Positions 56,082 to 64,000 of a DNA stretch of 64,000 nucleotides are shown here, in pieces. The notes under the pieces are model-generated. The model had not been told where the DNA came from and searched no databases. It saw nothing but the letters and a program-made list of their open reading frames with translations. Both the position numbers and the translations under genes were made by a program. This stretch comes from Methylobacterium mesophilicum SR1.6/6. GTDB lineage: Bacteria; Pseudomonadota; Alphaproteobacteria; Rhizobiales; Beijerinckiaceae. Each line of letters opens with the position of its first letter. The first letter of the stretch is position 1. Location: NCBI RefSeq assembly GCF_000364445.2, contig NZ_CP043538.1, positions 1,495,612-1,559,611 on the forward strand, read 5' to 3'.

Positions 56082-57119
56082 TCACGCCGCGCGCTTGGAC
56101 CGGTTCAGAAGCTTCCGGTTCACCAGCACCTCGGCGATCTGCACGGTATTGAGGGCTGCGCCCTTCCGGAGGTTGTCCGAGACGCACCAGAAGTTCAGGC
56201 CATTCTCGATCGTCGCGTCCTCGCGGATGCGCGAGATGTAGGTCGCGTCCTCGCCGGCGGCCTCGTGGGGCGTCATGTAGCCACCGTTCTCGCGCTTATC
56301 GATGACCAGCACGCCGGGGGCGGCGCGCAGGATCTCGGTCGCCTTCTCGGCGGAGAGCGGCTGCTCGAACTCGATGTTCACCGATTCCGCGTGCCCGATG
56401 AAGACCGGGACGCGGACGGCCGTGGCCGTCAGCTTGATCTTCGGGTCGAGCATCTTCTTGGTCTCGGCGACCATCTTCCACTCTTCCTTCGTGTAGCCAT
56501 CCTCCATGAACACGTCGATGTGGGGGATGACGTTGAAGGCGATGCGCTTGGTGAACTTGCCGCCCTGCTTGATCTCGCCGGCGGTGAAGACCGCGCGGGT
56601 CTGGTTGAACAGCTCGTCCATCGCCTCCTTGCCGGCGCCGGACACCGACTGGTAGGTCGAGACCACGACGCGCTTGATCGTGGCCGCCTCATGCAGCGGC
56701 TTCAGAGCGACGACCAGCTGCGCGGTCGAGCAGTTCGGGTTGGCGATGATGTTGCGCTTCGTGAAGCCCACGATGGCGTCGGCGTTCACCTCGGGCACGA
56801 TCAGCGGCACGTCCGCGTCGTAGCGGAAGGCCGACGAGTTATCGATCACCACGCAGCCCTGCTGGCCGATGCGCGGCGACCATTCCTTCGACGTCTCGCC
56901 GCCGGCCGACATCAGGCAGATGTCCGTGTCGGAGAAGTCGTAGGTGTCGAGCGTTTTGACCTTGAGCGTCTTGTCGCCGTAGGAGACTTCCTGACCCTGG
57001 CTGCGGCGCGAGGCCAGTGCCACGACCTCGTCGGCGGGGAAAGCCCGCTCCGCCAGGATATCGAGCATCTCGCGGCCCACGTTGCCCGTGGCGCCGACGA
57101 CGGCAACCTTGTAGCCCAT
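56082..57119 (-). CDS. asd: Aspartate-semialdehyde dehydrogenase
   Basis: Reduces aspartyl phosphate with NADPH, the second step after aspartate kinase. The 345-residue enzyme has GYKVAVVGATGNVGREMLD, SAGGETSKEW, VIDNSSAFRYDADVPLIVPE, the nucleophile Cys130 in ANPNCSTAQL and YQSVSGAGKEAMDEL. HAESVNIEF marks the bacterial type. The ATG at 57119 is the family start; upstream open sequence to 57287 is unsupported. Not in an operon with lysC or dapB here. Confidence 0.96.
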   Translation of the reverse strand: MGYKVAVVGATGNVGREMLDILAERAFPADEVVALASRRSQGQEVSYGDKTLKVKTLDTYDFSDTDICLMSAGGETSKEWSPRIGQQGCVVIDNSSAFRYDADVPLIVPEVNADAIVGFTKRNIIANPNCSTAQLVVALKPLHEAATIKRVVVSTYQSVSGAGKEAMDELFNQTRAVFTAGEIKQGGKFTKRIAFNVIPHIDVFMEDGYTKEEWKMVAETKKMLDPKIKLTATAVRVPVFIGHAESVNIEFEQPLSAEKATEILRAAPGVLVIDKRENGGYMTPHEAAGEDATYISRIREDATIENGLNFWCVSDNLRKGAALNTVQIAEVLVNRKLLNRSKRAA

Positions 57120-57350
57120 CTCTCGTCTCCGCGCGCTTAAACCCCGATCAATCCGGGTACCGCGCTCCTGCTGAAAGGCCGGCCGAAGGATCGTTCGGGC
57201 CGGACGGGCGCCCGCCAAACGGGCGCGGCCGCAGAACCCGGCCTCGCCTGAGGTGGGATCGACGGTCGCGGCGAGCAAGGCGCGCAAGGGCCTGCGCTGT
57301 CAAGGCCGAAGGCCCCGCAACGATTGATTCACCCTGCGGCCGGGAAATCC

Positions 57351-58259
57351 GTGACGGATCGCCCGACGGGAAAGGGCATTCAATCCTTGGCGCCCAGTGT
57401 CGCGGACGCGCCATCAGGTCTCCTATCCGCGCCGAGCACCATGCCCATCGGATCAGCGCACACGGTCGAGCCATTCGGACCCCGCCTGTCCTCCCGGCGG
57501 ACATCGTCGCCGGCGACCCTCGGCCTGCGCATGGCGCTGGCCTCAGGCCTGATCGCGCTCCTGTGCGTCTACGCGTGGCGGCCCGGCAGACCGGTGACCG
57601 TGTCCGAACAGCGGGTGGAGGCGCCTTTCGTGCCGTCGATGACGGCGGTTCCGGCTCCGCCCCCGCTGCCCACCGCCCGCCTCGGTCTCGCCGAGGCCGG
57701 ACTCGATCCTGCGCGCGTCTCGGCCCGGTTCGATCCGAGGACCGGTCAGCGCGAGGACACCCTGACCCGGGGTGATTTTGCCACCGATGAAACGCCGGCC
57801 CTGCGGGTCACCCTGACGCGCGGCCCATCGCCAGGGCCCGTGCCGACATTGTTCGTGCTCATGGCCCGGCGTGCCGCCGGCGGGCCGGTCCTCGACGGAC
57901 CGGCGCTTTCGGTCGTGCGGACCGGCGCGCGCGGTCTGATCGCCACCAAGTTCGGCGCGGTGGAGACCCTCGAAGTGACCTTCGGTGGCGCCGCGCGGCG
58001 GACCTGCACCGGGTTCGTGACGCGTAACACCGAAACGTTCCGGCTCGATGGCTGGGCGTGTGCGCCCCTGGGTCATCCCCCGAGGCCGGAATCGCTGGCC
58101 TGCACGCTCGATGCGCTGAGCCTCGTGGACCTCTCCGATCCCGGGCCGACGGCCGCCTTCGCTGCCGCACCGGAGCGCGTCTGCCCGTCGGTCGTCACCG
58201 TCGGAGAGTCCGCCGGCAGGACCGGATCGATCGCGAAGCGTTCGCAAAATAAAAAATGA
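57351..58259 (+). CDS. Hypothetical membrane-anchored protein
   Basis: About 302 residues. A disordered basic N-terminus of about 50 residues leads to one transmembrane helix (LRMALASGLIALLCVYAW, about 60-77) and a periplasmic part. Two regions resemble beta-rich domains: ALRVTLTRGPSPGPVPTLFV, and then ARGLIATKFGAVETLEVTFG with a pair of cysteines (RRTCTGFV and WACAPLG). No known family. GTG at 57351 is a guess; TTG 57324 or ATG 57441 are alternatives. The start is uncertain but the coding frame is convincing. Confidence 0.65.
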   Translation: MTDRPTGKGIQSLAPSVADAPSGLLSAPSTMPIGSAHTVEPFGPRLSSRRTSSPATLGLRMALASGLIALLCVYAWRPGRPVTVSEQRVEAPFVPSMTAVPAPPPLPTARLGLAEAGLDPARVSARFDPRTGQREDTLTRGDFATDETPALRVTLTRGPSPGPVPTLFVLMARRAAGGPVLDGPALSVVRTGARGLIATKFGAVETLEVTFGGAARRTCTGFVTRNTETFRLDGWACAPLGHPPRPESLACTLDALSLVDLSDPGPTAAFAAAPERVCPSVVTVGESAGRTGSIAKRSQNKK

Positions 58260-58396
58260 GGCCGGAGTGTGGCAAAACGCACAAGCTCGGCCATTCCGCT
58301 GGAACAACAGCCCCGCTCAAGCGTCTTCTCCTCAAAGGCGGCGAACTGTTAAGCTTCGATCGCCATAGTGTTCGGCACTCTCACACAAGGTTGGCC

Positions 58397-58819
58397 ATGC
58401 GCTCGCTCAAGATCGCCCTCCTCGGCGTCATCGCCGCCGCCGGCCTCGGCGCCGCGGCCTCCGCGCCGGCCCAGGCTCAGGATGGCTTCGTTCGCGGCCC
58501 GGTCTACAGCGTCAGCCGGCCGCTCCCGATCCGCGTGCGTCCGCGCAGCTGGCTCGACGCCGGCAACGTGCCGCTGTCCTCGGGCGTTCCGGGCGCCGGC
58601 GGCTCGCGCAACCCCGCCCTCAATCCCTATCTGATCGCCGCGTCCAACCAGCTGACGCCGCCCTACGGCCCGACCGACCGCTTCGGCCGCGGCATCCTGC
58701 CGGATCCGATCACCAACGGCCCGTTCATCGGTGCGCGGTCCTCGGCCATCCGCAACGTCGACCTGTCCTTCGTCGACCGCCTGGATCCGACTTCGCCGCT
58801 CTACGGCCGGCCCTACTGA
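58397..58819 (+). CDS. Small exported hypothetical protein
   Basis: A 140-residue protein with a signal peptide (RSLKIALLGVIAAAGLGAAA, cleaved near AQAQ). The mature part is rich in Pro, Arg and Gly with few charged clusters (VYSVSRPLPIRVRPRSWLDA and NPALNPYLIAASNQL). No cysteine, so no disulphide. AAGG lies six bases before the ATG. A strong terminator follows, so it is probably a single-gene unit. Likely periplasmic or surface-exposed; function unknown. Confidence 0.78.
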   Translation: MRSLKIALLGVIAAAGLGAAASAPAQAQDGFVRGPVYSVSRPLPIRVRPRSWLDAGNVPLSSGVPGAGGSRNPALNPYLIAASNQLTPPYGPTDRFGRGILPDPITNGPFIGARSSAIRNVDLSFVDRLDPTSPLYGRPY

Positions 58820-58851
58820 GGCGCGTTCGCCCCCACACGACGACGTCGATG

Positions 58852-58885
58852 GAGCGCGGACCCTCGGGTCCGCGCTCTTCGTTTT
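58852..58885 (+). terminator. Strong rho-independent terminator
   Basis: GAGCGCGGACC (58852-58862) and GGTCCGCGCTC (58867-58877) form a perfect 11-bp stem with loop CTCG, followed by TTCGTTTT. It ends the unit of the exported protein at 58397. Confidence 0.88.
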
Positions 58886-58981
58886 AGGACCGGCCGCACC
58901 GGGACTTCACGGCGATCGGTTATGCTGTATGCCAAGCCATCAGAAGCAGCCGCGTCGGCTGCCGCTGACGGGATCTGGGCC

Positions 58982-60601
58982 ATGAAGCCGTTCGACTGGG
59001 TCACGGGCTATCCGTCGCTGCGCATGCCGATGTTCGGGCGCAACTGCGTGGCGACCTCGCATGCGCTGGCCGCTCAGGCCGGCATCCAGATGCTTCAGGC
59101 CGGCGGCAACGCCGTCGACGCGGCGATCGCCGCGGCGGCGGCCAAGACGGTCACCGAGCCGTGCAGCAACGGCCTCGGCTCGGACGCCTTCTGCATCCTG
59201 TGGGACGGGCAGGCCCTGCACGGCCTCAACGCCTCCGGGGGAGCGCCCGCGGCCTGGACCTCGGATTACTTCGCCCGCAAGTACGGCACAGCGGAGCGCC
59301 CGCCGATGCGAGGCTGGGACTCCGTCACCGTCCCCGGGGCCGTCGGCGCCTGGGCGGCGCTGAGCGAACGCTTCGGCCGCCTGCCCTTCGCCGACCTGAT
59401 GCAGCCCGCCATCCGCATCGCCGAGCGCGGCTATCTCGCACCCGTGGTGGTCCAGCAGAAATGGGCCGCCGCCGCCCGGATCGAGGCGATCACCCGCCAG
59501 CCGGGCTTCTCGGAGTTCTTCCTGCCGCGGGGCCGTGCTCCCGACGTCGGCGAACTCGTGACCTTCCCTGGCGCCGAGCGGACGCTCCGGTTGATCGCCG
59601 AGACCAGGGGCGAGGCTTTCTACCGGGGCGAGATCGGGGAGGCGATCGCCGCACACGCGCGAGCCCATGGCGGCGCGATGACGGCAGCCGACCTCGCGGC
59701 GTTCCGGCCCGAATGGGTGACGCCCACCGCCAAGGATTATCGCGGCCACACGCTGCACGAGATCCCGCCGAACGGTCAGGGCATCGCCGCGCAGATCGCG
59801 CTCGGTATCCTCGAACAGTTCGACCTCGCCGGGATGGCCGTGGACGGGCCGGAGGCCCAGCATCTCCAGATCGAGGCCATGAAGCTCGCCTTCAGCGACA
59901 CCTACCGGTACGTCGCCGATCCCCGCAGCATGGAGGTGACCCCGGAGGCGATGCTCGACCCGGCCTATCTGGCGGAGCGCGCCAAGCTGATCGACCGGAA
60001 CCGCGCCCAGGTTTTCGGGCCGGGGAAGCCTCCGGCCGGCGGCACGATCTATCTCACCGCCGCCGACGAGAGCGGCATGATGGTGAGCTTCATCCAGTCG
60101 AACTTCATGGGTTTCGGCTCGGGGGTCGTGGTGCCGGGCTGGGGGATCTCCCTGCAGAATCGCGGCTACGGCTTCGTGCTCGACCCGGCGAGCCCCAACG
60201 CGGTCGCGCCGGGCAAGCGGCCCTTCCACACCATCATCCCGGGCTTCCTGACCAGGGACGGCGCGCCGGTGATGAGCTTCGGCGTCATGGGCGGCAACAT
60301 GCAGCCGCAAGGACACGTCCAGACGCTGGTGCGGATGCTCGACCACGGCCAGAACCCGCAGGCTGCCTGCGACGCACCGCGCTGGCGGGTGAACGAGGGT
60401 CTCGACATCAATGTCGAGGCCGCGATGCCGGCCGCGACCCTCAACCGGTTGAAGGCGCTCGGCCACCGCCTGGAGGTGATCGAGGACAGCTACCAGGATT
60501 TTGGCGCCGGCCAGTTCATCTGGCGGATGGGCGATCCCGCCGTCGAGGGCTACGTGGCGGCGAGCGACCCGCGCCGGGACGGGCAGGCCGTGGTCTGGTG
60601 A
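58982..60601 (+). CDS. Gamma-glutamyltransferase family protein
   Basis: A 539-residue N-terminal-nucleophile hydrolase. NCVATSHALAAQAGIQMLQA, GGNAVDAAIAAAAAKTVTEP and GLGSDAFCILWDGQALHGLN are family signatures; FHTIIPGFLTRDGAPVMSFG and VMGGNMQPQGHVQTLVRML lie in the small subunit. The catalytic Thr would be in PAGGTIYLTAADE, about residue 355. No signal peptide is seen, so it is probably cytoplasmic, like homologues annotated as acylases. ATG 58982 gives the usual MKPFDW start; ATG 58922 would add 20 residues. Substrate uncertain. Confidence 0.88.
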   Translation: MKPFDWVTGYPSLRMPMFGRNCVATSHALAAQAGIQMLQAGGNAVDAAIAAAAAKTVTEPCSNGLGSDAFCILWDGQALHGLNASGGAPAAWTSDYFARKYGTAERPPMRGWDSVTVPGAVGAWAALSERFGRLPFADLMQPAIRIAERGYLAPVVVQQKWAAAARIEAITRQPGFSEFFLPRGRAPDVGELVTFPGAERTLRLIAETRGEAFYRGEIGEAIAAHARAHGGAMTAADLAAFRPEWVTPTAKDYRGHTLHEIPPNGQGIAAQIALGILEQFDLAGMAVDGPEAQHLQIEAMKLAFSDTYRYVADPRSMEVTPEAMLDPAYLAERAKLIDRNRAQVFGPGKPPAGGTIYLTAADESGMMVSFIQSNFMGFGSGVVVPGWGISLQNRGYGFVLDPASPNAVAPGKRPFHTIIPGFLTRDGAPVMSFGVMGGNMQPQGHVQTLVRMLDHGQNPQAACDAPRWRVNEGLDINVEAAMPAATLNRLKALGHRLEVIEDSYQDFGAGQFIWRMGDPAVEGYVAASDPRRDGQAVVW

Positions 60602-60605
60602 GGCG

Positions 60606-61574
60606 CTACTTCACCTGCACGCTGTCCACGACCTCGCGGAACTTGGCGAGCACGCCCGTGCGCTGATCCTCGCGGACGACGCCCAGGGCGCGCAGGTAGC
60701 CGTCCGGGGCGAACCGGATGGTCTGCGAGACCACCACCGGCACGTTGGTCGGCTGATCGATGGCGCGGGCCACGATCTCGTGCCAGTCGACGCCGTTCGA
60801 GCGGTAGCTCTGCGCACGCTCGATGACGAAATCCTTGAGGGTCTGGTTCGACGCCAGGGCGGCGCGGGCGAAGCCGTCCCGCTGCTCGGCGGTGGGCGGC
60901 TGCTGGACCGCCTGCGCCAGCACGAGGATCGGCTGCTCCAGGTTCTGCATCTGATCTTTGGGGCCCTGGGTCAGCAGGACCGAATTGCCGGCCAGAACCC
61001 GCACCGGGCGGAAGCCCGCCATGTCGGAGATGCGGAAGGGCAGCGCGTCGATCTGCTGGGTCAGGCTCAGGGCCGGGCGCACGGCGACGCCGGTCACCAT
61101 CTTGCGCATCGTCGCCTCGGTCTCGGCATCCGGCAGCGCCTGGGCGATGATCAGTCCCGTGACGGTGGGCGCACCGACGACCAGGATCCACTTGCGGATC
61201 GCCGGCGTGGAGGCGTTGGGGTCGGCGGGCTGCTCGCCGGTGTAGAGCATGCCCTCGTTGTCGCCGATCTTGACCTCCTCGCGCTTCTCGACCGCGAAGC
61301 CCTGGCTCAGGAGGTTCGCGTCGGTGAAGCCGCTGACGAGCTCCGCGAAGGCGTTCGGCGGCAGCTCCACCACCGACAGGGTCGCGCCGCCCTCCTTGCG
61401 CTCGAAGCCCGAGAAGCGCCGCGACAGCGACATGTCGGACGGCGGGTCGAAGCCGAAGCGGGACCCCGGCGGGAAGACGGGATCACCGGCCCGGGCGGCG
61501 GAACCGAGGCTGGCCGCCAGGGCGGCCGCGCAGAGAGCACGCCCGAGATGCAGCGTCAGGTTGCGCACCAGCAT
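60606..61574 (-). CDS. Exported hypothetical protein
   Basis: A 322-residue protein with a signal peptide (LGRALCAAALAASLGSAARA). The mature part starts with SRFGFDPPSDMSLSRRFSGF and FERKEGGATLSVVELPPNAF, typical of a beta-rich lipid- or metabolite-binding domain duplicated once: a second similar half runs from about 175 (LPFRISDMAGFRPVRVLAGN). No enzyme motif. It converges with the gamma-glutamyltransferase gene, four bases apart. Probably periplasmic. Confidence 0.75.
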   Translation of the reverse strand: MLVRNLTLHLGRALCAAALAASLGSAARAGDPVFPPGSRFGFDPPSDMSLSRRFSGFERKEGGATLSVVELPPNAFAELVSGFTDANLLSQGFAVEKREEVKIGDNEGMLYTGEQPADPNASTPAIRKWILVVGAPTVTGLIIAQALPDAETEATMRKMVTGVAVRPALSLTQQIDALPFRISDMAGFRPVRVLAGNSVLLTQGPKDQMQNLEQPILVLAQAVQQPPTAEQRDGFARAALASNQTLKDFVIERAQSYRSNGVDWHEIVARAIDQPTNVPVVVSQTIRFAPDGYLRALGVVREDQRTGVLAKFREVVDSVQVK

Positions 61575-61732
61575 CGGAACTCGGTTCTCCTCTCGGGCCC
61601 GCCCCGGGGCTCCGACCGCGATGGGTCTGCCCGACGACCGGATCTGTCAAGCCGCGAGCGAACGGCGCCGGGCATCACGATGAGGGGAGATCGTCGGGAG
61701 ACGGCCAGGCCGATGCCGGCGCCGCCGCCCCG

Positions 61733-62380
61733 TCATGGCGTGCCGCAGGGGGTGACGCGCCGGAGCGTGAGGTTGCAGCGACCGTCCGGGGGCAGCTCCC
61801 CCAGGAGACTCTCCTCGGCGAGACAATCGCCGACGGGATAGAGCCGGTCGACCCCGTGGAAGATCAACCGCGAGGGGCCCCCGATCACGAGGGCATCGCC
61901 CGAGGACAGGCGGATCGAGCGCGTCGGGTCGGTGCGCCGCAAGCCGCCGTAGCGGAACAGGGCGTCCGCGCCGAGCGAGAGCGAGAGCACCGGCGCGCTG
62001 AACTCCGCCTCGTCGCGGTCCTGATGCAGGCCCATGCGGGTTCCGGGGGCGTAGAGATTGATCAGGCAGGCCTCAGGCGCGGCCGGACACGCCGCAAGCG
62101 CCGCCCAGGCTGCGAGCGCGGTCGGAGGCATGGCGGGCCAGGGACGGCCGGTCTCGGGATGCGCCGGCTGGTAGCGGTAGCCCCGGACGTCCGACACCCA
62201 GCCGAGCGGCCCGGCATTCGACATGCGCACCGAGAAGGGCTTGCCGGTCCGGGGCATGCGCGGTGTGACGGGCGGGGCGTCGGCGAGGATGGCGGCGATC
62301 TCGGCCGCGAGCCGGGCGCGGGCCGCCGCGTCGAGGTAGCCCGGATGGTGGATCAGCCCGGGCGCGAGCGCGGTCGCCAT
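61733..62380 (-). CDS. alkB: Alpha-ketoglutarate-dependent DNA/RNA dealkylase AlkB
   Basis: Removes methyl groups from 1-methyladenine and 3-methylcytosine by oxidation. The 215-residue protein has the Fe(II) triad His119, Asp121 (LHQDRDE) and His175 (FHGVDR) and the 2-oxoglutarate arginines in RCNLTLRR (201 and 207). NLYAPGTRMGLHQDRDEAEF is a family signature. It starts next to the gpmA stop, so it is probably in the dapB-gpmA-alkB unit. Confidence 0.93.
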   Translation of the reverse strand: MATALAPGLIHHPGYLDAAARARLAAEIAAILADAPPVTPRMPRTGKPFSVRMSNAGPLGWVSDVRGYRYQPAHPETGRPWPAMPPTALAAWAALAACPAAPEACLINLYAPGTRMGLHQDRDEAEFSAPVLSLSLGADALFRYGGLRRTDPTRSIRLSSGDALVIGGPSRLIFHGVDRLYPVGDCLAEESLLGELPPDGRCNLTLRRVTPCGTP

Positions 62381-63016
62381 TCAGGCCCCGTCGCCGTCCC
62401 GGGCGAGAACCGTCTTCGAGGCGACCGTCGTATCGGCATTCAGGCGATAGACCAGCGGCACGCCCGTCTTGATCTGAAGATCCGGAACGGAATCTTCGCC
62501 CAGGCGGTCGAGAACCATCACGAGGGCGCGCAGCGAGTTGCCGTGCGCCGCCACCAGCACGCGCTCGCCCGCCATCACCCGGGGCAGGATCGCCGTGATG
62601 TAGCAGGGCAGGACCCGCGCGGCGGTGTCCTTCAGGCTCTCGCCTCCGGGGGGCCGCACGTCGTACGACCGGCGCCAGGCATGGACCTGCGCCTCGCCCC
62701 ATCGGGCGCGGGCGTCGTCCTTGTTGAGTCCCACGAGGTCGCCGTAGTCGCGCTCGTTCAGCGCGCGGTCGCGCGCGACCGGAATGCCCTGCAGGCCCAT
62801 CTCCTCCAGGATCAGGGAGCAGGTGCGCTGCGCCCGGACCAGCTCGGAGGTGAACGCCGCGTCGAAGCCGTAGCCGTCACGCCTGAGCGCCGTGCCGGCC
62901 GCCCGGGCCTCCGCGACGCCGCGCTCCGTCAGGTCCGGGTCGCGCCAGCCCGTGAACAGGTTCTTGAGGTTCCACTCGCTCTGGCCGTGCCGGACGAGGA
63001 CGAGGAGCCGCTCCAT
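62381..63016 (-). CDS. gpmA: 2,3-bisphosphoglycerate-dependent phosphoglycerate mutase
   Basis: Interconverts 3- and 2-phosphoglycerate. The 211-residue protein has the phosphohistidine [19 protein letters not shown] (His10), [20 protein letters not shown] and the second catalytic [20 protein letters not shown]. The ATG at 63016 gives the usual [11 protein letters not shown] start; an in-frame ATG at 63037 overlaps dapB. Between dapB and alkB on the same strand. Confidence 0.95.
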   Translation of the reverse strand: MERLLVLVRHGQSEWNLKNLFTGWRDPDLTERGVAEARAAGTALRRDGYGFDAAFTSELVRAQRTCSLILEEMGLQGIPVARDRALNERDYGDLVGLNKDDARARWGEAQVHAWRRSYDVRPPGGESLKDTAARVLPCYITAILPRVMAGERVLVAAHGNSLRALVMVLDRLGEDSVPDLQIKTGVPLVYRLNADTTVASKTVLARDGDGA

Positions 63017-63033
63017 GGCCGCAGCGCCTCCGG

Positions 63034-63843
63034 TCACAGGCCGAGCACGTCCGCCATGGCGTAGAGGCCCGGCGGCTTGGGATGCGCCCAGAGCGCCGCC
63101 TTGACGGCGCCCGCGGCGAACAGGCCGCGATCGGCGGCGTGGTGGCTGATCGTGAGGCTCTCGCCGATCCCGGCGAAGGTCACGCTGTGGTCGCCCACGA
63201 CGCTGCCGCCCCGCAGGGTGGCGAAGCCGATGTCGCCGGGCTTGCGGGCGCCGGTGATCCCGTCCCGGGTCGAGACGCGGACGGCCTTCAAGTCCACGCC
63301 GCGGCCCTCGGCGGCGGCCTCGCCGAGCATCAGCGCCGTGCCGGAGGGCGCGTCCACCTTCATGCGGTGGTGCATCTCCAAGATCTCGATGTCGAACTCG
63401 TCGCCCAGCGACTTGGCCACCCGCCGCACCAGCTCGGTCATCAGGTTGATGCCGAGCGACATGTTGCCCGACTGCACGATGCGGGCGTGGTAGGACGCCG
63501 CCTTCAGCTTCGCCAGATCCTCCTCGGACAGGCCGGTCGTCCCGACGACGTGGACGATGCGGGCCTGGGCGGCGAGTTCCGCGAAGGCCACGGTGGCGGC
63601 CGGGGCCGTGAAGTCGAGCACGCCGTCGGCGGCCGCGAAGGCCGCGAGCGGATCGTCCGTCACGGGGACATCGAGGGCCGGCAGACCAGCGAGCGTCCCG
63701 GCGTCCTGCCCCAGCGCGGGGGAGCCCGCCCGCTCGATCGCCGCGGACAGGGTGCAGCCCTCGGCCTGGGCCACCGCGCGCACCAGCATCCGACCCATGC
63801 GCCCGTCGGCGCCGACCACCACCAGCCGCATCCCGAGTCCCAT
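63034..63843 (-). CDS. dapB: 4-hydroxy-tetrahydrodipicolinate reductase
   Basis: NAD(P)H-dependent step of diaminopimelate and lysine synthesis. The 269-residue enzyme has the Rossmann motif [53 protein letters not shown] and [20 protein letters not shown] with the catalytic His and Lys. The ATG at 63843 gives the usual length; ATG 63831 is close, and a longer frame to 63924 adds a Ser/Thr-rich leader without support. Confidence 0.95.
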   Translation of the reverse strand: MGLGMRLVVVGADGRMGRMLVRAVAQAEGCTLSAAIERAGSPALGQDAGTLAGLPALDVPVTDDPLAAFAAADGVLDFTAPAATVAFAELAAQARIVHVVGTTGLSEEDLAKLKAASYHARIVQSGNMSLGINLMTELVRRVAKSLGDEFDIEILEMHHRMKVDAPSGTALMLGEAAAEGRGVDLKAVRVSTRDGITGARKPGDIGFATLRGGSVVGDHSVTFAGIGESLTISHHAADRGLFAAGAVKAALWAHPKPPGLYAMADVLGL

Positions 63844-63945
63844 CTCCGTCAGGGGCGTGGAGCGGTCGGACCCTGTCGGCCCGACCCCTCCCGCGTTGTC
63901 CGTCACCCCGGAAGACGCCGTCACGGCGCCCGGGGTCGAACGGCC

Positions 63946-64000
63946 TCAGTCCTTCTCGGGCGCGATCTGTTCCAGCCCGCCGATGTGCTTCTGCGCGTAG
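63946..64000 (-). CDS. 3' end of an unidentified gene (partial)
   Basis: A minus-strand frame enters at the end of the window and stops at 63946-63948 (TGA). The visible 17 residues are [17 protein letters not shown]. Position upstream of dapB suggests the same transcript. Too short to identify. Confidence 0.55.
   Translation of the reverse strand, partial: YAQKHIGGLEQIAPEKD

Overview
The window is GC-rich chromosomal DNA from an alphaproteobacterium. The most likely source is a Methylobacterium-type methylotroph of the order Hyphomicrobiales. This is inferred from gene content and conserved neighbourhoods, not from a database search: lysC-ptsP-prfA-prmC-DUF4167 with a divergent ubiG; DUF4164-zapA beside gap-pgk-fba; the GapR/DUF2312 and DUF1244 small proteins; a Cys-less L36; and a type-2 glycerate kinase (an enzyme of the serine cycle for C1 assimilation) near pyruvate kinase. 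No rRNA, tRNA, CRISPR array, insertion sequence or phage gene was seen.

Layout. 1-8.0 kb is a sensory and accessory stretch: the 3' end of an unidentified gene, a soluble twin-PAS chemoreceptor, an HWE-type histidine kinase, a family-2 glycosyltransferase, two tiny genes, and a membrane chemoreceptor whose stop codon overlaps the start of a periplasmic sugar-binding-type protein. Two AT-rich islands lie here, upstream of the glycosyltransferase and of the second chemoreceptor. 8.1-10.6 kb holds an aldehyde dehydrogenase and GDP-mannose 4,6-dehydratase. 10.8-18.5 kb is a malonate-use locus: mdcA-C-D-E-G-H on the minus strand, and madL-madM plus a GntR regulator on the plus strand. No mdcB is present; an inverted-repeat element sits between mdcA and mdcC, where mdcB often lies.

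18.5-26.3 kb carries DUF1203, zapA, DUF4164 and the lower-glycolysis/gluconeogenesis genes gap, pgk and fba, followed by a ThiE-like protein and a Sel1-repeat protein. 26.3-29.7 kb is a probable aldehyde/alcohol metabolism group: cupin, carboxymuconolactone decarboxylase-like protein, DUF779 and an ExaC-type aldehyde dehydrogenase. 30.0-32.2 kb is a DUF3649-PepSY-DUF3325 membrane operon, typical of siderophore/iron loci but without a receptor here. 32.4-36.3 kb has a small secreted protein, a double cold-shock-domain protein with glycine-rich linkers, a response regulator, Ppx/GppA and RlmE.

36.9-45.3 kb is the DUF4167-prmC-prfA-ptsP-lysC block with divergent ubiG. 45.4-50.4 kb contains a PEBP-family protein, a PAS protein, rpmJ, a TPR protein, an alpha/beta hydrolase and pyk. 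50.5-57.1 kb contains DUF1036, glycerate kinase, an N-formylglutamate amidohydrolase-like protein, DUF1244, GapR, a phosphodiesterase/alkaline phosphatase-type protein with an apparent 3' frameshift, and asd. 57.3-64 kb contains two exported or anchored hypothetical proteins, a gamma-glutamyltransferase-family protein, a secreted hypothetical protein, alkB, gpmA, dapB and the 3' end of one more gene.

Together, lysC, asd and dapB supply the aspartate/lysine/diaminopimelate pathway (scattered, not one operon). gap, pgk, fba, gpmA, pyk and glycerate kinase cover C3 interconversion around phosphoglycerate. The points most worth checking are the mdcB-less malonate decarboxylase locus, the frameshifted phosphatase, the orphan chemoreceptor/binding-protein pair and the double cold-shock protein.
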